From Gemmatimonadota bacterium (GTDB taxonomy: Bacteria > Gemmatimonadota > Gemmatimonadetes > Gemmatimonadales > Gemmatimonadaceae), in contig JANYHJ010000106.1 in assembly GCA_025359135.1 (NCBI GenBank), positions 1 to 38,276 of the forward strand: a stretch of DNA of 38,276 bases, written 5' to 3'. Each line of letters opens with the position of its first letter. Positions within the stretch are counted from its first letter, which is position 1. Position numbers and translations under genes: made by a program. Under the pieces are notes generated by a model. The model searched no databases and was not told where the DNA came from. It saw nothing but the letters and a program-made list of their open reading frames with translations. Positions 17,117 through 24,883 of the stretch are shown in pieces.

Positions 17117-18774
17117 TGCGCCCCAGGCAGAGGTGGTCCGGTGCGTGCGCGTCGCGCGCGCGCCGCGCGGCGACGCTGCTGCTGCTCGCGAGCGTCGCCG
17201 GCTGCGCGCGCTCGCGCGGACCGGTGACGCTGGGCGCCGCACCAGAGCCGGCGCACTCGGGTGAGCCCCTCGCCGCCGCTCGGCCACTCCCCAGCGACAC
17301 CGCGCGCGTTGTCGCGACTGTGAGCACGTCCGCCGCCGCCGACTCGGTCGTCAAGCGCGACTCGCTGCCCATCAGCGCCGTGGAAGTGGCGCGAGAGGCG
17401 GCGCGCGTGTTCGGTGACTCCGCGCCGGTGCCACTCGTGGACGCGCCCGCTGGCAGCAGCACGACGTGGGACATCGACGTGCGCTCGTTCGCGGCGCAGG
17501 AGCGCGTCACGCACTTCGTCGAATTGTTCACCGGAGAGGCGCGCGAACGCTTCACGCGGCGGCTCTCGCGCGGCACGCGCTACGACGCGATGATCCGCAC
17601 GAAGCTCAAGGCCGGCCGGATTCCCGAGGACATGACGTACCTCGCGCTCATCGAGAGTGGCTACGATCCCGATGCCTACTCGAAGGCCGCCGCGGTCGGC
17701 ATGTGGCAGTTCATGTCGAGCACGGCCCGCGGACTCGGGCTCCGCGTCGACTGGTGGGTCGACGAGCGTCGCGATCCCGTGCGCTCCACCGACGCGGCGG
17801 TCCGCTTTCTCAACTACCTCCGTCAGCAGTTCGGTTCGCTCTATCTGGCCGCTGCCGCCTACAACGGCGGGCCCGGGCGCATCGCGCGCGGACTCACGCG
17901 CTACGCGGACGACCTCGAAGGCACCACCGGCGACTCGCTCTTCTTCGCGCTCGCCGAAACCGGCGCGCTGCGCCGCGAGACCAAGGACTACGTGCCGCAG
18001 TTGGTGGCGGCCGCACTCGTGGGCAAGGAGCCTGCGCGCTACGGCGTGCGCCTGGATTCGCAGCCCCGCTTCGCCTACGACAGCGTGATGGTGCCGGGCA
18101 GCACGCCACTCGCGGCGGTGGCGCTCGCGGCGCACGTGGAGCTGGACGAGGTGCGCGCGCTCAACCCGGGCGTGTTGCGCGGCATGACGCCGCCCGACGT
18201 CGCGTGGAAGGTGCGGCTCCCGCTGGGGAGCGGCGCCGGCTTCGACTCATTGTTCGCCGCGCTGGGCAACGGTGACCGTCGCGCATGGACCACTGTCACG
18301 AGCAAGAAGGGTCAGACGATGGCCAGCGTGGCCAAGGCCCACGGGTTGAGCGCGAAGCAGCTCGCCTGGTACAACCCCAAGGTCGTGCGGCGAAAGAAGT
18401 CAGGCGCGCTCGCAGCCGGCCAGGCGCTGCACATTCCCACGGCCGCCACCGTGGCCGCTGCGCGCGACGTGCCCGATCCGAAGATCGAGATCTACGGCCG
18501 GGCTTCGCGGGGCTCGCGCGCGACGACGCACGTGATCCGCGAGGGCGAGACGCTCGCGTCCATCGCGAAGAAGTACGGCACGACGGTGGACGCGCTCAAA
18601 CAGCGCAACCGCATGCGCGGCAGCCTCGTCGTGCCAGGGCAACGGCTCGTGATTCGCTCGGGCACGGCGGCGAGCGGCAAGGCGAAGTCGTCGAGCAAGG
18701 GCAAGAAGGGCGCGGCGTCGGCCAGGCGGGCGAAGTCGACCAGCGCCAAGAAGCCGCCCAAGCCAGCGCAGTAG
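17116..18774 (+). CDS. MltD-like lytic murein transglycosylase lipoprotein with two LysM domains
   Basis: Lytic transglycosylases cut peptidoglycan to leave 1,6-anhydromuramic ends. The 552-residue protein has a lipoprotein signal (LLLLASVAGC, lipidated Cys about residue 31). It also has a Ser/Ala-rich linker and a family 1 SLT domain with catalytic Glu in LALIESGYDPDAYSKAAAVG, then GMWQFMSSTARGLGL and AAAYNGGPGRI. Two C-terminal LysM domains follow (VTSKKGQTMASVAKAHGLSA, HVIREGETLASIAKKYGTTV), and then a Lys/Ser-rich tail. I use the ATG at 17116, which overlaps the preceding stop. The overlapping GTG at 17113 is one codon earlier. LysM domains anchor it to glycan. Confidence 0.93.
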   Translation: MRPRQRWSGACASRARRAATLLLLASVAGCARSRGPVTLGAAPEPAHSGEPLAAARPLPSDTARVVATVSTSAAADSVVKRDSLPISAVEVAREAARVFGDSAPVPLVDAPAGSSTTWDIDVRSFAAQERVTHFVELFTGEARERFTRRLSRGTRYDAMIRTKLKAGRIPEDMTYLALIESGYDPDAYSKAAAVGMWQFMSSTARGLGLRVDWWVDERRDPVRSTDAAVRFLNYLRQQFGSLYLAAAAYNGGPGRIARGLTRYADDLEGTTGDSLFFALAETGALRRETKDYVPQLVAAALVGKEPARYGVRLDSQPRFAYDSVMVPGSTPLAAVALAAHVELDEVRALNPGVLRGMTPPDVAWKVRLPLGSGAGFDSLFAALGNGDRRAWTTVTSKKGQTMASVAKAHGLSAKQLAWYNPKVVRRKKSGALAAGQALHIPTAATVAAARDVPDPKIEIYGRASRGSRATTHVIREGETLASIAKKYGTTVDALKQRNRMRGSLVVPGQRLVIRSGTAASGKAKSSSKGKKGAASARRAKSTSAKKPPKPAQ

Positions 18775-18797
18775 GGCAGAGTCCGCCGCACATGGCA

Positions 18798-18830
18798 AAG
18801 CGCCCGTCCGCGAGTGGCGGACGGGCGCTT
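18798..18830. terminator. bidirectional intrinsic terminator
   Basis: A perfect 14-bp stem (AAGCGCCCGTCCGC at 18798-18811 with 18817-18830) with a 5-nt loop ends in TT on both strands. It sits between the convergent transglycosylase genes, 24 nt after one stop and 30 nt before the other. Confidence 0.8.
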
Positions 18831-18859
18831 CACCTTCTCGTGCGCTTGTCGCGCGTGCG

Positions 18860-19555
18860 TCAGTCGGTGACGCCGCGCCCCTTGTAGCCGCGCATGACCA
18901 CCTGTTCGTAGCCATTGCTCGGGTTCATGCCGTTCGCGCGCGCGAGGTCCACGGCGGCCGGCCCACGATTGTAGACCAGCAACGCGAGGCTCACGTCGCG
19001 GTACTCCGAGATCAGCCCGCGCAGGTAGCGGAACCCGATGCGCAGGTTGCGATCACGCTGGTAGAGCTCCTCGCGCGTGATGTTCGGCTCGTAGTGGCGC
19101 GCCGTCGGCAGCATCAGCTGCGTGAGGCCGACCGCGCCCACCGGACTCAGCGCGTTCTCCTTGAAGTCGCTCTCGATCTTCACGAGACGGAAGGCGAGCT
19201 CCGGATCGATCTTTTCCTTCACCGCCGCCTCGTAGATCGACTGCGAGAGGCGCGACGGCACGTCATAGCGCGCGCTCAGGCGGAACATCCGCTCGTAGCG
19301 CGAGAGGTCGTTCCTAGCGAGGGCGAGGTCGCCCCGCGTGTTGTCGAGCTCCGTGCGCAGCCTGCCAAGTTCGACCCAGGGAAGGATCGAGCGGCGTTCC
19401 TCGGCCTGCGCCGTGCCGCTGGTCGGTTCGTATACGAGCAACGTCAGCGCCGCCACGAAGCCCGAGAGCAGCAGCACGGCGCGGATGCGCTTGAGCCGAC
19501 GCTCGCGATCTCCGCGGCGCACGTACGGTGACACCTTCATGCCTGCACGCAACAT
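18860..19555 (-). CDS. membrane-anchored lytic transglycosylase
   Basis: The 231-residue protein has a basic N-terminus, one membrane segment (AVLLLSGFVAALTLLVY) and a coiled-coil-like helix (ELGRLRTELDNTRGDLALAR). A short SLT domain follows, with catalytic Glu in FRLVKIESDFKENALSPVGA, VGLTQLMLPTARHYEPNI and ALLVYNRGP. The ATG at 19555 is supported by AGGAGG 8 nt upstream. It differs from its convergent neighbour in being anchored by a transmembrane helix and lacking LysM. It follows moaC by 20 nt on the same strand, probably one transcript with holB and moaC. Confidence 0.88.
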   Translation of the reverse strand: MLRAGMKVSPYVRRGDRERRLKRIRAVLLLSGFVAALTLLVYEPTSGTAQAEERRSILPWVELGRLRTELDNTRGDLALARNDLSRYERMFRLSARYDVPSRLSQSIYEAAVKEKIDPELAFRLVKIESDFKENALSPVGAVGLTQLMLPTARHYEPNITREELYQRDRNLRIGFRYLRGLISEYRDVSLALLVYNRGPAAVDLARANGMNPSNGYEQVVMRGYKGRGVTD

Positions 19556-19563
19556 GTGCGGTC

Positions 19564-19569
19564 CCTCCT
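19564..19569 (-). promoter_or_regulatory. strong Shine-Dalgarno of the lytic transglycosylase gene
   Basis: AGGAGG on the minus strand, 8 nt before the ATG at 19555. It decides that start over a second in-frame ATG five codons later. Confidence 0.7.
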
Positions 19570-19575
19570 ATGGGT

Positions 19576-20055
19576 TCAGTCGGCCGTCCACGTGCCCGAA
19601 CGTCCGCCGCCCTTCTCGAGCAGGCGCACGCCGGTGATGGTCATGCCGCGATCCATCGATTTCACCATGTCGTACACGGTCAGCAGCGCCACCGACACGG
19701 CGGTCATGGCCTCCATCTCGACGCCGGTCTGGGCCGTCGTCCGGGTCGTGGCCTGCGCCCGGATTCCCCCGCCGACGGCATCGTCGGTAAGGGTCACTTC
19801 CACATTCGACAGCGGCAGCGGGTGACAGAGCGGGATCAGCGTCGCCACCTGCTTGGCCGCCATGATGCCCGCCACGCGCGCCACCGCCAGCACATCGCCC
19901 TTGGTCACCGCGTTGTCGCGCACGGCCTCGCGGGCCTCGCGCGACATGCGGATGAAGCCCTCGGCCACCGCGTGCCGAGCCGTGATGGGCTTGGCCGACA
20001 CGTCCACCATGTGGGCCTCGCCGCGATCGTTCAGGTGCGTCAGCGCGCCACTCAT
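19576..20055 (-). CDS. moaC: cyclic pyranopterin monophosphate synthase (molybdenum cofactor)
   Basis: MoaC converts the MoaA product of GTP into cyclic pyranopterin monophosphate, the first stable intermediate of molybdopterin. The 159-residue protein has the family motifs MVDVSAKPITARHAVAEG, KGDVLAVARVAGIMAAKQ, LIPLCHPLPLS, VEMEAMTAVSVALLTVYDM, VKSMDRGM and the C-terminal KGGGRSG. The ATG at 20055 overlaps the holB stop. A molybdopterin oxidoreductase gene lies on the other side of holB, so the locus couples cofactor synthesis to use. Confidence 0.96.
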   Translation of the reverse strand: MSGALTHLNDRGEAHMVDVSAKPITARHAVAEGFIRMSREAREAVRDNAVTKGDVLAVARVAGIMAAKQVATLIPLCHPLPLSNVEVTLTDDAVGGGIRAQATTRTTAQTGVEMEAMTAVSVALLTVYDMVKSMDRGMTITGVRLLEKGGGRSGTWTAD

Positions 20056-21119
20056 GCCGACACCTCCTGCAACGCAGTCATGAGCTGCGCGGTGAGCAAC
20101 GACGGCTGCGCATTGCCCGCCGCCTTCTCCGCCGTCTCGAGTACCACCGGAATGGCACGAGCCGCTGCGTCCGCACGATGGGCGTCGCCCTTGGCGAGTG
20201 CGCCTTCCATGCGATCGCGCAGCAGCAGCACGAGCGCGTCGAGCGTGTCCGAATAGGCGCCGCGGGCGCCAGTTGCGCCCTGCACGAAGGCCGCGCGATA
20301 GCGCTCGGCGCGGTCGCCACCGGCGGCGGTGAGGATGCGCTCGGCGTTTTCGCGCGCGGCGGCCACGTCGGCGGCGTTGAGCAGCGCGCCGGGGACGCCT
20401 TGGGCTCGACGGACACGTGCGGCCGTCGACTCGGCGGCCATGCCGTCGAGCCTGGCCGAGACGAGTGGCTGCTCGACAAAGCGCTGGACGTCCGAGTCCT
20501 TGAGCGGACGCGCGGCGACCGAGACGACCCGCGAGCGGATGGTCGGAAGCAGGGCGCCCGGCTCACTCGAGGTGAGGATGAGCGTGGTGAAGGACGGTGG
20601 TTCCTCGAGCAGCTTGAGGAAGGCGTTAGCCGATTCTTCGTGTCCACCCTGCGTCATCCGGTCGGCTTCGCCGACGACGATAACGCGGCGCTTGGCCATG
20701 GCCGGGCGCCGGCCGCCCTCCCGCACGAGCGCTCGGGTGGCACCGATGAAGATGCCGGCATTGCCCGGGGGAGCGGCGTAGAGCCCGTTCGCCTCCCGGC
20801 GTTCGGTCACCGCCTGACCGATGTTGCCCAGCACCTCATCACGAGAGTCGTCGTTGCCGTCGTCGTCACGGGTTCGAGGGAAGACCCACGTCAGATCGGG
20901 GTGGGCCAACTCGAACGACAGCTTGCAGTTGGCGCACTCACCGCAGGGGGCATCGGCCGATCCGCAGAGGAGGACGGAGCCGAGCCAGAGGGCGAGGCGC
21001 TGTTTGCCGATGCCACGCGGGCCATGCACGAGCAGGCTCGACGGGAGGGTGCCCCTCAAGGCACTCTCGGCGAGCCGGTCGCGGAGCCCGGCGTGTCCGA
21101 ACAGCGGAATGATCGGCAT
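20052..21119 (-). CDS. holB: DNA polymerase III clamp-loader subunit delta prime
   Basis: The 355-residue AAA+ protein begins PLFGHAGLRDRLAESALRG and has a P-loop, VHGPRGIGKQRL (Gly33-Lys39). It has a zinc-binding cluster Cys52, Cys59, Cys62 and Cys65 (CGSADAPCGECANC), the Walker B-like VIVVGEADRMT, and the sensor region FLKLLEEPPSFTTLILTSSE followed by LLPTIRSRV. This is the DnaX/HolB pattern. The zinc cluster is common in both subunits, and the length favours delta prime. The ATG at 21119 fits the family start, and the longer frame extends into the AT-rich intergenic island. It is followed by moaC with ATGA overlap. Confidence 0.9.
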   Translation of the reverse strand: MPIIPLFGHAGLRDRLAESALRGTLPSSLLVHGPRGIGKQRLALWLGSVLLCGSADAPCGECANCKLSFELAHPDLTWVFPRTRDDDGNDDSRDEVLGNIGQAVTERREANGLYAAPPGNAGIFIGATRALVREGGRRPAMAKRRVIVVGEADRMTQGGHEESANAFLKLLEEPPSFTTLILTSSEPGALLPTIRSRVVSVAARPLKDSDVQRFVEQPLVSARLDGMAAESTAARVRRAQGVPGALLNAADVAAARENAERILTAAGGDRAERYRAAFVQGATGARGAYSDTLDALVLLLRDRMEGALAKGDAHRADAAARAIPVVLETAEKAAGNAQPSLLTAQLMTALQEVSA

Positions 21120-21198
21120 GGATGAATGTTGGGTACCCCGGTGGCGGCGTGGTAGCCCCGACCCAAAATTGTCGTGATTCGGCCAAAAAGGCATGGGG

Positions 21199-21240
21199 TG
21201 TGGATAACCCCATAAGTCAATTGTTAACAATAGATTGACT
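21199..21240. promoter_or_regulatory. AT-rich island with a perfect DnaA box and nested palindrome
   Basis: Between the divergent holB and cytochrome b genes, TGTGGATAA at 21199-21207 matches the DnaA box TTATCCACA on the minus strand. Just after it, AGTCAAT (21215-21221) and ATTGACT (21234-21240) form an inverted repeat around the palindrome TTGTTAACAA (21221-21230). The region is strikingly AT-rich for this genome. It probably holds the regulatory region of one or both genes. Only one DnaA box is seen. Confidence 0.55.
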
Positions 21241-21324
21241 GGACAATTTCACGCCGGGAACCAATTCCTTTCTGGCGGCTAAATGCGGTAGTTGGGAGTC
21301 CTGCGGAGCCCTTTGGAGGTCGAG

Positions 21325-22137
21325 ATGACGAGTCCGGACGGGGCAGCGATGGAAGCGATGTCTGGCACCTCGTCGGTACCGAATGGTGCGGCAGCCGGAT
21401 CCGTACCCGAACAGCACCCGGCAGTAGTTCATCGCCATCACCTGATCGTGAGACTGACCCACTGGGTCAACGCGTTGGCGCTTGTCGTCATGATCGGGTC
21501 CGGGCTTCGCATCTACAACGCGTCGCCGGGTTTCGCGCCGAAGGGCAACAGCTTTTGCTGCTGGCCGTGGGAGGGGATGGCCGTTCCCGCCTGGGCGACC
21601 TTCGGCGGTTGGCTCGGCGGCGCCCGTCACTGGCACTTTGCCGCCATGTGGGTGCTGGTCGCGAACGGGCTGCTCTACCTCGGCTTCATCTGGCTGCACG
21701 GCGAGTGGCGCGATCTCGTACCGCGCCGGGGCTTCGTTCGCGACAGCATCGAGATGGTACGCTTCTATATGTGGGTGAGCCGGGAGCATCCGCGACAGGG
21801 CAAGCACAATGCGCTGCAGCGGGGCACGTACTTCCTTTTGCCTTATGTCGGCGCGGCCAGCGTCATCACCGGCATCGCGATCTGGAAGCCGGTGCAGCTC
21901 GGCTGGCTGACGGCGCTCATGGGCGGGTACCACTGGGCGCGCTGGTGGCACTTCATGGCGATGGCTCTGCTCCTGGTGCTCTCCATCGGCCACGTCTTCA
22001 TGGTATTCGCGGTGGATCCGTACAGCCTGCGCGCGATGCTCACGGGCGGATACAATCCGGCCAAGAGTCCCGAGGAGCGCAACGCGCGCCCCTTCGTGAA
22101 CCTCTTCGGACGCCCCGCGCCGAAGGAGGACGCATGA
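21325..22137 (+). CDS. cytochrome b561/thiosulfate-reductase-type membrane cytochrome b
   Basis: The 270-residue protein has a short cytoplasmic N-terminus, then four or more membrane segments with paired His heme ligands: VHRHHLIVRLTHWVNALALV, GARHWHFAAMWVLVANGLLY, LLPYVGAASVITGIAIW and HWARWWHFMAMALLLVLSIG. This is the di-heme cytochrome b fold of Ni-hydrogenase and thiosulfate reductase anchors. It is expected to carry electrons between quinone and the molybdoenzyme encoded next. The ATG at 21325 is preceded by TTGGAGG. The stop overlaps the next ATG. Confidence 0.88.
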   Translation: MTSPDGAAMEAMSGTSSVPNGAAAGSVPEQHPAVVHRHHLIVRLTHWVNALALVVMIGSGLRIYNASPGFAPKGNSFCCWPWEGMAVPAWATFGGWLGGARHWHFAAMWVLVANGLLYLGFIWLHGEWRDLVPRRGFVRDSIEMVRFYMWVSREHPRQGKHNALQRGTYFLLPYVGAASVITGIAIWKPVQLGWLTALMGGYHWARWWHFMAMALLLVLSIGHVFMVFAVDPYSLRAMLTGGYNPAKSPEERNARPFVNLFGRPAPKEDA

Positions 22138-22901
22138 AGCCGGATCGCTGGCACGGCGTGCCCACACGGTTACGTCCGCTCGTGGAGCCCAGCTCCCGTC
22201 GTGGTTTCTTTCGCACGGCTGGCGGCTTGTTGATCACGGGCTCGGTGCTCGCGGCATGCGACAGCGATGGTCCCGAGCGCGCGGGACGGTGGCTCGCATA
22301 TGCGGAGAAGAAGAATGAGGGGCTCGAGCGCGCCCTCTTCCAGCACACGGCCATCGGATCGGCGCCGGCGTCGGTGCAGTCGGCCAAGGGTGAGTTCCCG
22401 AGCTACTTCGTCAGCGATACGGCACCCGTGTGGGATGACGCCGCAAGCGGCGTTTGGCGCGTGGAGGTGAAGGGACTGGTGGCGCGCCCACTCTCCTTGT
22501 CGCTCGACGACCTACGCCGCATGCCGCTCGTGACACAGCGCGTGCCGCACTTCTGCGTGGAGGGCTGGACCGCGGTGGCCGAGTTCACGGGGGTGCGCGT
22601 GTCGAGCATCGCGGCGGCGGCAGGGGCCAAGCCCGACGCGGCGTATGTGGACTTCGCCTCGTTCGACGACGGCTACCACGAGAGCTGGGACCGCGAGAGC
22701 GCGGAGCACCCGCAGGCGCTCATCGTGATCGCGAAGGACGGCGCGCCATTGAGTCCGGCCTACGGGGCTCCAGCGCGCGTGCATGCACCCGTGAAGCTGG
22801 GGTACAAGAACACCAAGTACCTGACCACGCTGACCTATCTGCCCGAGCGCAACGGCGGATACTGGTCGGACAAGGGCTACGAGTGGTACGGCGGCACCTG
22901 A
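22134..22901 (+). CDS. Tat-exported molybdopterin-dependent oxidoreductase
   Basis: The 255-residue protein belongs to the sulfite oxidase/MsrP fold (PF00174). It has a twin-arginine signal, SSRRGFFRTAGGLLITG, that runs into a lipobox-like LAAC, so it may be a Tat-exported lipoprotein. The Moco-binding Cys lies in VPHFCVEGWTAVAEFTG, followed by YVDFASFDDGYHESWD, HPQALIVIAKDGAPLSPAYG and APVKLGYKNTKYLTTLTYLP. The substrate is not known, and sulfite or methionine sulfoxide are only possibilities. It is translationally coupled to the cytochrome b gene, which should be its membrane redox partner, and moaC is nearby. Confidence 0.9.
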   Translation: MKPDRWHGVPTRLRPLVEPSSRRGFFRTAGGLLITGSVLAACDSDGPERAGRWLAYAEKKNEGLERALFQHTAIGSAPASVQSAKGEFPSYFVSDTAPVWDDAASGVWRVEVKGLVARPLSLSLDDLRRMPLVTQRVPHFCVEGWTAVAEFTGVRVSSIAAAAGAKPDAAYVDFASFDDGYHESWDRESAEHPQALIVIAKDGAPLSPAYGAPARVHAPVKLGYKNTKYLTTLTYLPERNGGYWSDKGYEWYGGT

Positions 22902-22985
22902 GCGGAAGGGCGTCAGGGAACATCCGGTAACTTTGTGCGGTAAAGCACTTGATTCAGACCGCCGAGCGACCGAAATTCCCTGTAC

Positions 22986-23600
22986 ATGCGACCGACTCAT
23001 CTCCGCCGGGTTCCTGATCGCGAAGAGCCGCTGCCCCTCCACGCGCAAGCGATGGAGAACCTCCGGTTCATTCGGCAGACGCTCGAAGACGCCACCGCCT
23101 TCACTGCGGTGTCGGGCTGGGGCCTCGTGCTTGTGGGCGTGTTCGCGTGCGGCTTCGCGGCGTACGCTCGTTACAAGGCGACGCCGACGGCCTTCATAGC
23201 CACCTGGCTCGTGGCGGCCATCGTCTGCCTCGGGCTCTCGGTCGGCATGTCGGCGCGCAAGGCGCGGCGACTCGGGTTGTCGCTCACGACGGGAGCGGGG
23301 CGCAAGTTCATTGTCGCGTTCCTGCCGACGATGATCGCGGGCGCCTTCCTGACGTTCGCGGCGGCGACCTCCGGACAGACCACGCACCTCGCGGGCATGT
23401 GGCTGCTGCTCTACGGCGCCTCGGTGGTCGCGGCCGGTTCCAACTCCGTGCCGCTCGTGCCGGCCATGGGGATTTCGTTCATGATGCTCGGCGCGGCCGC
23501 CCTCGTGGCGCCGGCGTGGGGCAACTGGTTCATGGCGCTCGGCTTCGGCGGCGTGCATGCCGGCTACGGACTCGCGATCGCGGTGCGCCACGGTGGCTAA
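22986..23600 (+). CDS. multi-pass membrane protein of unknown function
   Basis: The 204-residue protein has about six hydrophobic segments: around AVSGWGLVLVGVFACGFAAY, AFIATWLVAAIVCLGLSVG, FIVAFLPTMIAGAFLTFAAA, WLLLYGASVVAAGSNS, AMGISFMMLGAAALVAPA and WFMALGFGGVHAGYG. No catalytic motif is visible. The start may be the ATG at 22986 or the later one at 23052 (MENLRF), which begins the more conserved-looking part. It overlaps the following winged-helix gene by 8 nt. Membrane protein plus small HTH pairs like this suggest that the regulator controls the membrane protein. Confidence 0.75.
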   Translation: MRPTHLRRVPDREEPLPLHAQAMENLRFIRQTLEDATAFTAVSGWGLVLVGVFACGFAAYARYKATPTAFIATWLVAAIVCLGLSVGMSARKARRLGLSLTTGAGRKFIVAFLPTMIAGAFLTFAAATSGQTTHLAGMWLLLYGASVVAAGSNSVPLVPAMGISFMMLGAAALVAPAWGNWFMALGFGGVHAGYGLAIAVRHGG

Positions 23601-23991
23601 GGGCTCGGGCTCGAGTGCGCGTGCGCGCAAGAGCGGACCGCATGCTGCGGTCGCGCCCAAACTCGCGCCCATGCCCGGGGAACAGCCCGGCGGCGGGGCG
23701 ATGGCGCTCGACCGCCTCATTCACGAGCGGCTGCGGCTCGGCATCGTGAGCATCCTCGCGGCCCACGAGTCGCTGTCCTTCAACGAACTCAAGCAGTTGC
23801 TCAACACCACCGACGGCAACCTCAGCGTGCATGCGCGCAAGCTCGAGGAAGCCGGGTATGTGACGTGCACCAAGTCGTTCGTCGGCCGCGTTCCCAAGAC
23901 GGAATACCGGCTGTCCGCCGCCGGGCGCAAGGCGCTCGAGCGGTACCTCAACCACATGGAGGCGCTGATCGAGGCCACGCGCGTACGTTGA
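23593..23991 (+). CDS. winged-helix transcriptional regulator (HTH_34 type)
   Basis: The 132-residue protein has a low-complexity basic N-terminus of about 35 residues, then a MarR/ArsR-like winged helix: ERLRLGIVSILAAHESLSFN, ELKQLLNTTDGNLSVHARKL, EEAGYVTCTKSFVGRVPKTE, YRLSAAGRKALERYLNHMEA. This is the PF13601 pattern. The GTG at 23593 overlaps the membrane gene stop. Internal ATGs at 23671 or 23701 would skip the basic tail and are possible. It probably controls its own operon. Confidence 0.85.
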   Translation: MAKGSGSSARARKSGPHAAVAPKLAPMPGEQPGGGAMALDRLIHERLRLGIVSILAAHESLSFNELKQLLNTTDGNLSVHARKLEEAGYVTCTKSFVGRVPKTEYRLSAAGRKALERYLNHMEALIEATRVR

Positions 23992-24042
23992 CGCGCGGGT
24001 CCCCGTGCCAATGGCGCGGGCAGCCCTCCTCCTTCTCTCCCG

Positions 24043-24789
24043 ATGCCCACTCTTCCCGCGACGACTCCCCCCGGGTTGCACCTGGCGATCATCATGGACG
24101 GCAATGGCCGCTGGGCCAGTGCCCGCGGTCGCCCGCGTGCGGCCGGCCACGTGGTCGGCGCCCGCAAGGCGCGCGAGATGGTCGAAGTCGCCAGCAATCA
24201 TGGCATCGGCACGATGACGCTCTACGCGTTCTCGGCCGACAACTGGGCGCGCCCGCGCCGTGAAGTGGTGACGTTGATGCGGCTCTTCCGCCGCACGATC
24301 CTCGCCGAGCAGGAGCGCTGCATCGCCACTGGCGTGCGGCTCATCTTCATCGGACGGCGTGATCGGTTGCCGCGCGAACTGCTGCACACGATCGAGGCGG
24401 CCGAGGCGGCGACGGCCGGCGGCAAGAGGCTCCTGCTGCGCGTGGCCCTCGACTACGGTGCGCGCGACACGATCGAACGCGTGATCGCGATGGCGCGCAC
24501 GATCGACGGGCCCGTCACGCGCGACAAGGTCGCGGAGCTGATCGGGCGTGCCGATCACTCCGGCGGCGCGGCGCCCGACGTGGACCTCCTGGTGCGCACG
24601 GGCGGCGAGCAGCGCCTCTCCGACTTCCTGTTGTGGGAGTGCGCGTATGCAGAGTTGATCTTCACGCGGCGCATGTGGCCTGACTTCTCCGAGGACGACC
24701 TCGTGCAGGCGCTCAAGGAGTTCCACTCGCGTCATCGTCGGTTCGGTGCGATCGATGAACCTGCCGAGGAGCGCGCGCGCACGGCCTGA
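24043..24789 (+). CDS. uppS: isoprenyl transferase (undecaprenyl diphosphate synthase)
   Basis: This cis-prenyltransferase condenses isopentenyl diphosphate units to make the C55 lipid carrier for peptidoglycan. The 248-residue protein has LAIIMDGNGRWASARGRPR with the metal-binding Asp19, then GHVVGARKAREMV, MTLYAFSADNWARPRREV, ALDYGARDTIERV, and the signature DLLVRTGGEQRLSDFLLWEC, followed by ELIFTRRMWPDFSEDDL. Two positions vary from the usual form (RTGGEQRLSD in place of RTSGEQRLSN, DYGARD in place of NYGGR). Chain length of the product is therefore assumed. It stands 51 nt after the regulator gene and ends at a terminator. Confidence 0.93.
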   Translation: MPTLPATTPPGLHLAIIMDGNGRWASARGRPRAAGHVVGARKAREMVEVASNHGIGTMTLYAFSADNWARPRREVVTLMRLFRRTILAEQERCIATGVRLIFIGRRDRLPRELLHTIEAAEAATAGGKRLLLRVALDYGARDTIERVIAMARTIDGPVTRDKVAELIGRADHSGGAAPDVDLLVRTGGEQRLSDFLLWECAYAELIFTRRMWPDFSEDDLVQALKEFHSRHRRFGAIDEPAEERARTA

Positions 24790-24818
24790 GCGGTGATCGC
24801 CGCGCATCACGGACACCA

Positions 24819-24842
24819 ACGGGTGGGCGATTGCCCACCCGT
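24819..24842 (+). terminator. intrinsic terminator after uppS
   Basis: A perfect 10-bp stem, ACGGGTGGGC (24819-24828) with GCCCACCCGT (24833-24842), has a 4-nt GATT loop. It is followed by CTTGCATT, a modest T-rich stretch. It lies 30 nt after the uppS stop and ends 7 nt before the nhaR -35 box. Confidence 0.75.
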
Positions 24843-24848
24843 CTTGCA

Positions 24849-24876
24849 TTGACGCGATTGGCTCCATCCGTAGCTT
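24849..24876 (+). promoter_or_regulatory. promoter of nhaR, predicted leaderless start
   Basis: TTGACG at 24849-24854, 16 nt, TAGCTT at 24871-24876. Only 7 nt separate the -10 box from the ATG at 24884, so transcription should begin at or next to the start codon. There is no room for a Shine-Dalgarno in a transcript from this promoter. Confidence 0.65.
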
Positions 24877-24883
24877 TTCCGGA

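Noticed and set aside
21199-21207. Replication origin
   Set aside because: Only one DnaA box and no dnaA, dnaN or cluster of boxes nearby; a regulatory site is more likely.
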